Assembly (NCBI GenBank): GCA_016783885.1
Contig: JADHVR010000021.1
Coordinates: 1 to 48,660, forward strand
Direction: 5' to 3'
Length of the DNA stretch: 48,660 nt
Source: Bacteroidales bacterium
Lineage (GTDB): Bacteria > Bacteroidota > Bacteroidia > Bacteroidales > JAADJA01
The position numbers and the translations under genes were made by a program. Every line of letters starts with the position of its first letter. Position 1 is the stretch's first letter. Of the stretch, positions 16,572-25,043 are shown piece after piece. The notes beneath the pieces were generated by a model, which saw only the letters and a list, made by a program, of their open reading frames with translations, was not told the origin of the DNA and searched no databases.

Positions 16572-18206
16572 ATGAAATCAAAATTCTCAATATCAGGAAA
16601 TATCGTTGACGTTGTATATGAACGCATTTTCAAGGGAACTATTGAAGTCTATAATGGAAAGATTATTTCGGTAAAAGAGGAAGAAGTAGCGGAAGACCGG
16701 TACATCATCCCTGGTTTGATTGATGCCCATATCCACGTCGAAAGCTCAATGCTGATCCCATCGGAATTTGCCCGGCTGGCAGTAGTACATGGAACCGTAG
16801 CTACTGTTTCTGATCCGCATGAGATCGCAAATGTGCTGGGGATTGATGGTGTCAGATTCATGATAGAAAATGGCAACAAAGTTCCTTTTAAATTTTATTT
16901 TGGTGCCTCGTCGTGCGTACCAGCCACTCCTTTTGAAACTGCGGGAGCTTCGCTCGGTGTGGAAGAAGTGGAAACTCTCCTTCAAATGAATGAGATAAAA
17001 TATTTGTCGGAAATGATGAATTTCCCGGGAGTGCTTTCTAAGGATAAGGAAGTAATGGCAAAGCTACAAGTCGCAAAAAAATACGGAAAGCCAATTGACG
17101 GACATGCTCCCGGATTGAGGGGAAAAGATGCTCAAAAGTATATAAATGCAGGGATTTCGACCGACCATGAATGCTTTACAATTGAAGAGGCGCTTGATAA
17201 GATCAGATATGGAATGATAGTACAGATAAGGGAAGGCAGTGCTGCAAAAAATTTTGAAACACTCATTCCCTTATTCAAAAAATATCCTGACAGGATCATG
17301 TTTTGCTCAGATGATAAACATCCGAATGATCTGAAAGAAGGACACATCAATCTTGTTGTAAAACGGGCAATAGAAAAGGGATACGATCCTATAAAATTAC
17401 TAAAGGCTTGTACTTATAATCCCATAGTGCATTACAAGCTTGACGTCGGTTTGCTTCAGCCGGGAGACCTCGCAGATCTTGTTATCGCTGACAATTTAAA
17501 AGATTTCAATATAATAGCAACTTATATTAATGGCGAAAAGGTTGCGGAAAACGGGACAAGCCTGTTGAAGTCGATAAAAGAAGCAGCTCCGAATAATTTT
17601 AATGCAGAACCTGTCAACGAAAAAGATATAACTGTTAAAGCCGGGGGTGAATACATTAAAGTCCAGAAAGCACTGGACGGGCAGCTTATCACCGAAAAAC
17701 TGATTATGAAGGCAAAGGTTGAAAAAGGGCTGGCAGTTAGTGATGTTGAAAATGATATTCTTAAAATGGTAGTTTTGAACAGGTATCAGAAAGCCAAACC
17801 TGCCGTTGGCTTTGTAAATAACTTCGGATTTAAAAGAGGTGCTATCGCTTCAGCAATAGCGCACGACAGCCATAACATCATTGCCATCGGTACAAATGAT
17901 GCAGAAATAGTTAAGGCAATTAACCTGCTAATCGAAACAAAAGGAGGAATTTCTTTGGCAGATAATAACAGGGAAATGGTGCTTCCGCTTCCGGTTGCCG
18001 GCATTATGTCGAATAAAGACGGATATTTGATTGCAGATAAATATGCTCAAATGGACCAGGCAGCTAAGCAATTAGGTTCCGGTTTGAATGCACCTTACAT
18101 GACACTTTCATTCATGGCTTTGCTTGTGATCCCTGAATTGAAACTCAGCGACAAGGGTTTGTTTGATGGTATAAAATTTAAGTTCACTTCACTATTTGAA
18201 AATTAA
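16572..18206 (+). CDS. ade: Adenine deaminase
   Basis: A 544-residue amidohydrolase that converts adenine to hypoxanthine and ammonia in purine salvage. Visible motifs: LIDAHIHVESSM with metal ligands H53/H55, SDPHEIANV, DGHAPGLRG (176-184), DHE (198-200), and the CSDDKHPNDL loop (245-254). The C-terminal domain with AHDSHNIIAIGTND is typical of Ade rather than other amidohydrolases. The start at 16572 is fixed by the promoter and by homology to the usual N-terminus. Confidence 0.95.
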   Translation: MKSKFSISGNIVDVVYERIFKGTIEVYNGKIISVKEEEVAEDRYIIPGLIDAHIHVESSMLIPSEFARLAVVHGTVATVSDPHEIANVLGIDGVRFMIENGNKVPFKFYFGASSCVPATPFETAGASLGVEEVETLLQMNEIKYLSEMMNFPGVLSKDKEVMAKLQVAKKYGKPIDGHAPGLRGKDAQKYINAGISTDHECFTIEEALDKIRYGMIVQIREGSAAKNFETLIPLFKKYPDRIMFCSDDKHPNDLKEGHINLVVKRAIEKGYDPIKLLKACTYNPIVHYKLDVGLLQPGDLADLVIADNLKDFNIIATYINGEKVAENGTSLLKSIKEAAPNNFNAEPVNEKDITVKAGGEYIKVQKALDGQLITEKLIMKAKVEKGLAVSDVENDILKMVVLNRYQKAKPAVGFVNNFGFKRGAIASAIAHDSHNIIAIGTNDAEIVKAINLLIETKGGISLADNNREMVLPLPVAGIMSNKDGYLIADKYAQMDQAAKQLGSGLNAPYMTLSFMALLVIPELKLSDKGLFDGIKFKFTSLFEN

Positions 18207-18261
18207 CCAATAAATATTAATTCCAAATATTTACATATTTATTTGTTTGTAATATTTTTTT

Positions 18262-18269
18262 TATCTTTG
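18262..18269 (+). promoter_or_regulatory. -7 element before the ArsR-like gene
   Basis: TATCTTTG matches TAnnTTTG. The best upstream TTTG (18242-18245) is 16 bases away, slightly short. It would start transcription about 20 bases before the ATG at 18293. Confidence 0.55.
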
Positions 18270-18292
18270 CATCAAAAATAAATTACAGTATT

Positions 18293-18589
18293 ATGAAAAA
18301 ATTAGTTCTTGACATTAACAAATTAGAGATGGCTGCAGGTAGGCTGAGAGCTATTGCACACCCAATGAGAATTGCTATCATTAGTCTTTTAGATCAGCAG
18401 AAAAAACTCAGCGTAACTGAAATTTACACTGCCATAGATATAGAGCAGGCTTCTGCTTCGCACCATCTTAATATTCTTAAAACTAAAGGCGTTCTGGTTT
18501 CTAAAAGAGAAGGGAAGAAAATCCTTTATTCACTTAAAAACGAAATTCTTTCCGAAATCATTGATTGTATCAACAGATGTAACGAGTAA
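18293..18589 (+). CDS. ArsR-type winged-helix transcriptional regulator
   Basis: A 98-residue DNA-binding protein: RLRAIAHPMRIAIISLL helix, LSVTEIYTAIDIEQASASHHLNILKTKGVLVSKREGKKILYSL as helix-turn-helix plus wing, and a short C-terminal helix ending C-I-N-R-C. The Cys pair at the end (residues 92 and 96 approx.) could bind metal or sense redox, but the classic ArsR ELCVCDL site is missing, so it may be a non-metal member. It lies alone between ade and rsmA (convergent). Target unknown. Confidence 0.85.
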   Translation: MKKLVLDINKLEMAAGRLRAIAHPMRIAIISLLDQQKKLSVTEIYTAIDIEQASASHHLNILKTKGVLVSKREGKKILYSLKNEILSEIIDCINRCNE

Positions 18590-18602
18590 TAAATCCCTCT
18601 GT

Positions 18603-18637
18603 TTTCCCCGTAGGCAGGAGAGACTAAGCCGGGGTGG
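18603..18637. repeat. Single copy of the hairpin repeat seen at 9921-10050
   Basis: TTTTCCCCG...AGGCAGGAG...CTAAGCCGGGG is alignable with the units at 9950-10050. CCCCG and CGGGG pair. It overlaps the rsmA stop codon (18624-18626). Confidence 0.5.
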
Positions 18638-19385
18638 TTCTTTGCGTTAAATATTCAAAATCCATCACATTAAGTTGCTCGGCTCTTTTGGTAAATAGAC
18701 TTTTTACTCTGTCAGTTTCTGTTAAATGATATTTACTAAGTGAATTTCTTAAGGTTTTCCGTCGCTGGTTGAAGGCTGTTTTTATTAGATCGAAAAAAAG
18801 CGGTTCATCACAATTAAGTTTTGCTGTTTTATTCCTTTTCAGGCGAATCACAGTGGATTTTACCTTAGGAGGCGGTTGGAAGACATTTTCATTTACCGTA
18901 AACATTAGTTCAATATCATAGAAAGCCTGTATAAGAACACTTAAAATACCGTACTTTTTATTGCCGGGCGGAGAAGAAATCCGCTCGGCAACTTCTTTTT
19001 GAAACATACCAACAACCTCATCTACCCGGTTTCTGTATTCAAGGATTTTAAAAAGTATCTGGCTTGAGATATTGTAAGGAAAATTGCCGATTACAGAAAA
19101 CCTGCCCATAAAAATCGTATTCAAATCATATTTAAGAAAATCACCCTCGATGATTCTGCCGGAAAAATCAGGAAATAAATGCTTTAAATATTTTACCGAC
19201 TCTTCATCAATCTCGATGATATATAAATTTTTAAACTTCGAAATCAGGTATTTTGTAAGGATTCCTTTTCCGGGTCCTATTTCTAAAACATTTTCTGTTT
19301 CAGGAGAAAAGGACGATACTATTTTCCGTGCGATGTTCGCATCTTTAAGAAAGTGCTGACCGAGATGCTTTTTCGGAAAAACCAT
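18624..19385 (-). CDS. rsmA: 16S rRNA dimethyladenosine transferase (KsgA)
   Basis: A 253-residue SAM methyltransferase that dimethylates two adjacent adenines near the 3' end of 16S rRNA. Motifs: KKHLGQHFLKD at the N-terminus, VLEIGPGKGILT (SAM site, motif I), IIEID, and the catalytic GNFPYNISS (NFPY variant of N-L/I-P-Y). The C-terminal helical domain is present. The final residues TTPA and the stop come from the interspersed hairpin repeat, so the true end may have been slightly altered. Confidence 0.95.
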   Translation of the reverse strand: MVFPKKHLGQHFLKDANIARKIVSSFSPETENVLEIGPGKGILTKYLISKFKNLYIIEIDEESVKYLKHLFPDFSGRIIEGDFLKYDLNTIFMGRFSVIGNFPYNISSQILFKILEYRNRVDEVVGMFQKEVAERISSPPGNKKYGILSVLIQAFYDIELMFTVNENVFQPPPKVKSTVIRLKRNKTAKLNCDEPLFFDLIKTAFNQRRKTLRNSLSKYHLTETDRVKSLFTKRAEQLNVMDFEYLTQRTTPA

Positions 19386-19393
19386 TCGATTTA

Positions 19394-19428
19394 CTATTGA
19401 TTATTGATTATTGACTATTGTCTATTGT
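19394..19428. repeat. Heptamer tandem repeat (TATTGAT-like, five copies)
   Basis: A 7-bp period (CTATTGA, TTATTGA, TTATTGA, CTATTGT, CTATTGT) lies upstream of rsmA, between it and aor. A similar CTATTGATTATTGA occurs at 48064-48078. Function unknown; perhaps only slippage. Confidence 0.6.
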
Positions 19429-19450
19429 TGATTAAATATTAACTAACATT

Positions 19451-21292
19451 TTACAAAAACTTTCCCTCCTCACTTAGTCCAAGCTCTTCAAGTTTTTCCG
19501 AAGTTGGAATACCTTCATTAGTCCAGCCACGAACCTGGTAATACTCATTAAGCATTGCATCAAATTCGATCTTATATCCTTTTGACAGTCCGGAAGGGAG
19601 CGGCTCATCCAGTAATCGTTTCGGAAGCGTATCATCTTTACGTGATTTTCCTTCCCGTAAATTAAATAACTTCTCGATAGTCCATATCCTTTCTCCTGTT
19701 TTTAATAAGGCTTTTCCATCCATTTCAATTCCTGTAACAGAGCCAACCAAATTTGCATAGAGGTCAGGATTCAAAGCAAAGGAAGTAAACAGGCAGGCGA
19801 CCATTGAATCGATGGTTGCTGTTAAATCCTGGTATAGTTTTGTTAATCCGGGTTTACCTTTTGATTCAAACCTGTTAACAGCAAAAGGAGTAGTTAGAGC
19901 TTCGGTGCTGATAAGGTATGAACGAAGATGGCATCCCCCCCTGTTATTAGTAACGAGAGAAATGCTCATTCCATGAAATCCCCTCGGATCATAAGCAGGC
20001 AATTCCATTCCTTTTACGTGCATTGCAATTTCCGGATGTCCGTATTTTTCAGACAGCCAGGCACTACCCATACCCATTTCTTTCCCGAATCCTTCGGCTT
20101 TTCCTATAAGTTCACTGAACCTGACAATTGCTTCCGCATCACCAAACCTAAGATCCCGACCAAGGTCTTTTCTGATCTGCTGATAAGCTTCATTAGTGAA
20201 ATATCCTTTCCCGGATAATTCCATAGCGCAGGCAATAGTATTCCCTGTTGATATAGTGTCGATACCATACTCATTACAATTGTAATTTGCATGAATTATT
20301 TTTTCCAGATCATTTATTCCACATAAAGCACCAAAAGCCCAGATAGTCTCGAATTCCGGGCCTTTGCCTTCTCTTTCGGGTGTTTGTGTAATCCGGGCAC
20401 AAGCAATAGGACAACCGGCACAGGGTTTTCTTTTTACAAAATACAGTTCTTTAAAAGTTTCTGCAGAAATCGATTCTGCATCAACAAAGAAACCTTCCTG
20501 AAAATTTTTTGTAGGGAATGCTCCATAATGATTAATAACTTTTACAAGGGCAGGTGTTCCGTATTCTTTCAGTGTGTCTTTAGTTAAAGGTGCCTCCCCA
20601 ATAAATGTGCGCCATTTTTTAATAGCATCTTCAACAACAGCTTTATTCGTAACCGGGGTATTATTATTACCACGAACAACAACAGCTTTAAGTTTTTTTG
20701 ATCCCATCACAGCGCCTAATCCTCCTCTGCCGGCTGCGTGGTTCTTTTCGTTCATAATAGCAGCTACACGTAATTTATTTTCACCAGCCGTGCCAATACA
20801 TGCAACTCCTGCATCAGTATCGGTTTTTGATAATAATATATCAGTGGTTTCATGGGTATTCTTACCCCAAAGTTCTGAAGCATCACGAATTTCAACCTTA
20901 TTATCAGTTATGTATAAATAGCATGGTTTGTCTGATATGCCTTCCACTAATAAAACATCATATCCTGTCGATTTCAGATCATTCCCAAAATGCCCACCTG
21001 ATGAGCAGCCACCAACAGTACCTGTAAGAGGTGATTTGGTTACTACTGAAAAACGGCTTGTTGTCGGTGCATTAATACCGGTTAGAGGACCGGTAACAAA
21101 AAGGAGTTTGTTTTCAGGTCCCAGTGGGTCAATATTAGCGGGAGTTTCATCAAATAAGATTTTAGAACCAAGCCCCCTGCCTCCTATATAATCTACAAGT
21201 AGTTTCTCAGGTATTTCTTCTGTTATATATGAATGTTTACTTAAATTAACCCTGAGCAAACGTCCAAAATATCCGCCTATAGTGGTTTTCAT
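19451..21292 (-). CDS. aor: Tungsten-dependent aldehyde:ferredoxin oxidoreductase (AOR family)
   Basis: A 613-residue oxidoreductase that oxidises an aldehyde to the acid and reduces ferredoxin. The four [4Fe-4S] ligands are in place: C291, C294, C298 in CAGCPIAC and C500 in MVACLFT; P. furiosus AOR uses C288/C291/C295/C494. The pterin-binding parts include YIGGRGLGSKILF, AGRGGLGAVMGSKKLKA and YDPRGFHGMS. Length equals the family norm. It lies 111 bp behind the DeoC-like aldolase on the same strand; DeoC chemistry yields acetaldehyde, a good AOR substrate. The true aldehyde is not shown by sequence. Confidence 0.93.
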   Translation of the reverse strand: MKTTIGGYFGRLLRVNLSKHSYITEEIPEKLLVDYIGGRGLGSKILFDETPANIDPLGPENKLLFVTGPLTGINAPTTSRFSVVTKSPLTGTVGGCSSGGHFGNDLKSTGYDVLLVEGISDKPCYLYITDNKVEIRDASELWGKNTHETTDILLSKTDTDAGVACIGTAGENKLRVAAIMNEKNHAAGRGGLGAVMGSKKLKAVVVRGNNNTPVTNKAVVEDAIKKWRTFIGEAPLTKDTLKEYGTPALVKVINHYGAFPTKNFQEGFFVDAESISAETFKELYFVKRKPCAGCPIACARITQTPEREGKGPEFETIWAFGALCGINDLEKIIHANYNCNEYGIDTISTGNTIACAMELSGKGYFTNEAYQQIRKDLGRDLRFGDAEAIVRFSELIGKAEGFGKEMGMGSAWLSEKYGHPEIAMHVKGMELPAYDPRGFHGMSISLVTNNRGGCHLRSYLISTEALTTPFAVNRFESKGKPGLTKLYQDLTATIDSMVACLFTSFALNPDLYANLVGSVTGIEMDGKALLKTGERIWTIEKLFNLREGKSRKDDTLPKRLLDEPLPSGLSKGYKIEFDAMLNEYYQVRGWTNEGIPTSEKLEELGLSEEGKFL

Positions 21293-21315
21293 ATTTTATT
21301 GTTTTTATATTGTTG

Positions 21316-21335
21316 AGACGCACGGCCGTGCGTCT
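21316..21335. repeat. Perfect 20-bp palindrome AGACGCACGGCCGTGCGTCT
   Basis: A GC-rich palindrome in the AT-rich gap between deoC and aor. A second inverted repeat lies at 21357-21402. It may be a dispersed element or a protein or RNA structure site within the operon. Confidence 0.75.
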
Positions 21336-21356
21336 GTACCTTCCTGCTCTTCTTCA

Positions 21357-21402
21357 ACCTTTCAAGTCCCTTTCGCACTGGCAAACTTCGACTTGAAAGG
21401 TT
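21357..21402. repeat. 13-bp inverted repeat after the DeoC-like gene
   Basis: AACCTTTCAAGTC (21357-21369) and GACTTGAAAGGTT (21390-21402) pair perfectly around a 20-base loop. In the deoC direction no T-run follows, so it is more likely an interspersed repeat, or an mRNA-stabilising hairpin, than a terminator. Confidence 0.65.
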
Positions 21403-21403
21403 T

Positions 21404-22354
21404 TTAAAATTCCTTATGTTTTCTATATTCTTTAAATTTACAATTTCTGCAATGACGGTTACTTTCTTCGCGCAATTCAACACGTAATTTGCCGGTATAA
21501 TTATACGGACAAATAGTACACGGAATGATCCCTGCATCAATCCAGTCTTCTGTGGAATGAAGCAGCCATCCCATCGAAGACAAGATATTTAACGGTTTAC
21601 TTGTGCCTAATCTGAATAGTTCAGGAGTTTGCAACGATTTTTCAGGAGCACCTGCATAAAATGATCTCATAGAAGTCATTGCGTCAGATATACCTCCGGC
21701 TGCCTTTACACCCATATCAGGCCCGACCACTTCTCTCATTATCCTGATATGTTCAGGCATTGCACCATACGCATCCATTCCTGTTGAATTTTTAATAAAA
21801 AAAGCATTTGAGGAAGCTACAATTTCCGAAACCTTATATAATTCTTTTTCTGTCAGTTCTGCTGATCTTACAATAACTTTAACATGTTCTCCGTCGGCAG
21901 CATTACAAACAGCATTGATCTCTTCGAGTGTATAAGCCGGGTCTTTTTTAAAGCGGCCTACATTTATCACCATATCGAGTTCGATTTTTCCTTTTCCATC
22001 ACCTCGTATCCCGCGGCTTCTCCGAACAGTATGAGCAGCCATTTCCGCTTTAATCTCAATATCAACCTTGCCAAGAGGAAAGTCAATTACATAACATTCT
22101 TTTACCTTTGATCCTTTAAGAAGATCCGGCAGAATATCTACTCCTTCAACCGGGTTTACACAAACAGAAGCGCAACCAAAAGTCTTTGCCCAATCAGCCA
22201 TTTTATTCATTTTGGATGATTGTGTATCGGCTTTCAGGTCGGTTACATCTAAGAAAGAAGCAAGTCGCTCAGGTGTAAAACTCTGAATTAGCTCTTTCAT
22301 TTTATCCCGCGAAAATTCAACAAGTGGTGTGCGAATCGGTGTTTTCTTTTCCAT
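21404..22354 (-). CDS. deoC: DeoC-family aldolase with C-terminal double CxxC tail
   Basis: A 316-residue DERA/LacD-family aldolase. Core features: LDVTDLKADT, VCVNP, ELDMVINVGRFK with D127, Schiff-base K188 in IKNSTG, and the second lysine K217 in VKAAGGIS. DERA cleaves deoxyribose-5-phosphate to glyceraldehyde-3-phosphate and acetaldehyde. The residues after about 255 are an addition: C279/C282 and C302/C305 form two CxxC pairs, a likely zinc or Fe-S site not found in standard DERA of about 220-260 aa. It sits just upstream of aor. The core fold is sure; the substrate is less so. Confidence 0.85.
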   Translation of the reverse strand: MEKKTPIRTPLVEFSRDKMKELIQSFTPERLASFLDVTDLKADTQSSKMNKMADWAKTFGCASVCVNPVEGVDILPDLLKGSKVKECYVIDFPLGKVDIEIKAEMAAHTVRRSRGIRGDGKGKIELDMVINVGRFKKDPAYTLEEINAVCNAADGEHVKVIVRSAELTEKELYKVSEIVASSNAFFIKNSTGMDAYGAMPEHIRIMREVVGPDMGVKAAGGISDAMTSMRSFYAGAPEKSLQTPELFRLGTSKPLNILSSMGWLLHSTEDWIDAGIIPCTICPYNYTGKLRVELREESNRHCRNCKFKEYRKHKEF

Positions 22355-22469
22355 TTCTTATTCTTATTATTTTATACGATATTTCATTTTCAGTCATAAA
22401 TTTTTTCTTTCTTTGCAAGCTTTGCGTATTTTGCGTGAAATTTATTACACAAATGTACCATTATATTTC

Positions 22470-22497
22470 TTGTCAGCATCTTTAAAATATAACTTTG
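22470..22497 (+). promoter_or_regulatory. Promoter of the T9SS plug gene
   Basis: TTG (22470-22472), a 17-base spacer, and TAACTTTG (22490-22497) match the Bacteroidota promoter form. This places transcription start near 22504, after the upstream in-frame ATG at 22495, and supports the start at 22549. Confidence 0.55.
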
Positions 22498-22548
22498 TTT
22501 TTGATGGCTGTAACTATTAAAAAAGAAAAAAACATTTTCAATTGCTTT

Positions 22549-23850
22549 ATGAAAATTCCAAGAAATTTTAAAATAAAAATCCTTTTAACTTTGGTTATTA
22601 TTTGTAACCTTCAGGGATATTCACAAAACGAAAATAAAGAAATAAATTATTTTGATCAAAGCAACAAAATCTTCAAAGAAAACATAAAAACAGTACTCCT
22701 CCACAGGAATGGATGGGATTTATCACCTCCATTAATACTTTTTAATTCTACCGAAAAGCTGAAACTCTCATTTGATGACCTGGATGCCAATAAAAAAGAT
22801 TTTATATATACAATCGAATTTTGCGATGCAAACTGGAAGCCTTCCGACCTGAAACAGTACGAATACATTGATGGTTATTTCGAAGATTACATTTATGATT
22901 ATCAGTTCTCTTTAAATACCATCCAGCCATATACGCATTACGAGCTTGTTTTTCCTACTGAAGACCTTAAACCAACCAAAAGCGGAAATTATATCCTTAA
23001 AGTTTTTATTGATGATCCTGACAGTGTTTATTTCACAAGGCGTTTTAAAATCGTGGATCAAAAAATCAATATTGAAGGACAGGTGAAGCAAGCAACTAAT
23101 ATAGCTGATCGATACTATAAACAGGAACTCGATTTTGAAATTTCTACAACAGGATACAGAATAGTAAATCCTTATATTGACCTCAAAGTTGTTTTAACTC
23201 AAAACGGCAGGTGGGATAATGCCATCAGGGATTTAAAACCTAAGATGGTCATCGGCGATAAACTTGACTTTAATTATGATAAGGAAAATGAATTTAACGG
23301 GGGAAATGAATTCAGGTCGTTTGATATTAAAAGTCTTAAATACAATACTCAATATGTCGGCAAGATAGAATATACTTTTGATGGATACCAGGTTTATCTG
23401 AAGGAAGATCAGAAACGTACATTCCGTGTTTATAAAACCGAGGATGACATTAACGGAAGAAAGAAAATCAAAACGGAGGATGGCTATAATTCAGATACAG
23501 AAGCTGAATACGTTAATATACATTTTTTCCTCCCCTTCCCGGCTCCCCTGATTGATGGCGATATTCATATTACCGGAGCTTTGACCGACTGGAGGTACTC
23601 TGAAAAAAGCAAAATGGATTACAACTTTAAAAGAAAGGGTTATGAAAAAATTCTTTTTTTAAAACAGGGATATTACAATTATCAGTATGTTTTGCTAATG
23701 CATGGGAAATCTGAAGGAGACGAAACCTTTATCGAAGGCAATCATTCAGAAACTGAAAATGATTATACGATTTATATTTATTACCGTGAACCCGGAGAAG
23801 ATTATGATAAATTGATTGGTGTGAAACATATCAACTCTTTGCCTGAATAG
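22549..23850 (+). CDS. Type IX secretion system plug protein (DUF5103 family)
   Basis: A 434-residue secreted periplasmic protein. The start at 22549 gives a signal peptide (MKIPRNFKIKILLTLVIICNLQGYSQ, cut near 26). The mature part has the DUF5103 pattern: VLLHRNGWDLSPPLILFNS, then LKLSFDDLD...YTIEFCDANWKPSDL, then GxY and GNYILKVF strands. In Flavobacterium johnsoniae the Plug protein closes the periplasmic side of the SprA translocon. Three T9SS cargo proteins occur at 36-42 kb. No other secretion component is encoded here. Confidence 0.88.
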   Translation: MKIPRNFKIKILLTLVIICNLQGYSQNENKEINYFDQSNKIFKENIKTVLLHRNGWDLSPPLILFNSTEKLKLSFDDLDANKKDFIYTIEFCDANWKPSDLKQYEYIDGYFEDYIYDYQFSLNTIQPYTHYELVFPTEDLKPTKSGNYILKVFIDDPDSVYFTRRFKIVDQKINIEGQVKQATNIADRYYKQELDFEISTTGYRIVNPYIDLKVVLTQNGRWDNAIRDLKPKMVIGDKLDFNYDKENEFNGGNEFRSFDIKSLKYNTQYVGKIEYTFDGYQVYLKEDQKRTFRVYKTEDDINGRKKIKTEDGYNSDTEAEYVNIHFFLPFPAPLIDGDIHITGALTDWRYSEKSKMDYNFKRKGYEKILFLKQGYYNYQYVLLMHGKSEGDETFIEGNHSETENDYTIYIYYREPGEDYDKLIGVKHINSLPE

Positions 23851-24237
23851 AATTAAGTGAATTATTTTAGCCAAAGGTGAAAATGAAAAACGACCGCACA
23901 TAATTGTTTTGAGTTTAGTGTTTACAGTTCGAAGTAAAATATTTTTTCGCAGGAAGTATAAAAATCAATACATCTATCCGCTCTACATACATTCTGTTTT
24001 CCTACGAAAGCGGAGAAAACTATCTGATTTTGGTGGATTATCAATTTTTACATCTTATTGTATTTCAATCCGTTATTAACAATCCATTGTTAATAAATAT
24101 TTATTAATCCATTCATGTCTTAAAAATCTCTTGGTATAAGCCTGATTTATAATCTCTTACGATTTTTGGTACAAACATTGAATTACTGTGTTTCCATAAT
24201 TGAGATAAATGGCTAATAAATGTAAATAGTCTAAAAA
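23851..24237 (+). other. Intergenic region with one small inverted repeat
   Basis: No coding region longer than a few residues is seen. TTATTAACAAT (24073-24083) pairs with ATTGTTAATAA (24086-24096), an AT-rich 11-bp dyad about 140 bp before the outer-membrane protein gene; it could be an operator or a hairpin. No clear promoter was found. Confidence 0.45.
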
Positions 24238-25011
24238 ATGAAATTAAGAGACAAACGGCACAGGATCAATCTTATAATAAGCTGGAATACAATATTTCTC
24301 ATGATATTAATAATTTGTATTCAAGGAAGTGCCTTTGGACAATATAACAGACCACACCCAATAATAGAAAATCTGTTAAAAAACTGGTCGGTTAATTTAA
24401 ATTTAGGACAAACTTCATTTTTTGGCGATGTCAGCTTATACGATAATGAGATAAGTGAGAAGGTATCGAAGGAAGGTTCATTTGGATACGGATTTATTTT
24501 ATCAAGACAAATGACACCTGTAATTGGGCTAAGCGGGCAGCTTTTATTTGGCAAACTGAGAGGCGAAAATTCCAGGTCGCGTTTTGAAGCCAACATTATT
24601 GAATATACAATTAATGCAACTATAAATATTGTAAATCTTCTTTTACCTGAAAACGACGCTAACTTTTTTTTATACGGGAAGTTAGGCATGGGACAATATA
24701 GATTCAACTCAAGATTAATATATAATGATGCATTAACAGAAGACAAAATAGTTGATACAAATGTACCCGAATTCTTGATTCTTTTTGGAGGAGGGGCATA
24801 TTATAAAATTAGTAATTCATTTGATGTAAATGCAGAAATGGCTGGAAGAATAGCTAATAATGACAAAATTGACGGAACTGTTAACAAGAAAGATAGGGAT
24901 TATTATTCATATTTATCTATTGGAGTAACCTATAAAATTAATAATGTACCCAAGTCAACAAGAAAATATAAATGGAAGGGTTCAAAATTTCCTTTAATTA
25001 AAAGAAGATAA
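24238..25011 (+). CDS. Outer-membrane beta-barrel protein, copy 1
   Basis: A 257-residue protein with a signal peptide ending at GSAFGQ (about residue 35). The mature part has alternating amphipathic strands with aromatic girdles, NLNLGQTSFFGDVSLYDNE near the start, and a C-terminal strand pair (YSYLSIGVTYKI). Copy 2 (25044-25796) shares the SFFGD(V/L)S(L/I)YD motif, the ANIIEY/ANFIEY block, and the G(M/I)GQ(Y/F)xF block. The family resembles uncharacterised Bacteroidota barrels of the OmpA/PorT kind. Tandem duplication is likely; role unknown. Confidence 0.75.
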   Translation: MKLRDKRHRINLIISWNTIFLMILIICIQGSAFGQYNRPHPIIENLLKNWSVNLNLGQTSFFGDVSLYDNEISEKVSKEGSFGYGFILSRQMTPVIGLSGQLLFGKLRGENSRSRFEANIIEYTINATINIVNLLLPENDANFFLYGKLGMGQYRFNSRLIYNDALTEDKIVDTNVPEFLILFGGGAYYKISNSFDVNAEMAGRIANNDKIDGTVNKKDRDYYSYLSIGVTYKINNVPKSTRKYKWKGSKFPLIKRR

Positions 25012-25043
25012 AAAATGATAATAAATTATTAAATTATATAATT

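Noticed and set aside
21289..21540. 83-codon minus-strand frame between deoC and aor
   Set aside because: It is the out-of-frame shadow of the deoC 3' end plus palindromic sequence, with no RBS.
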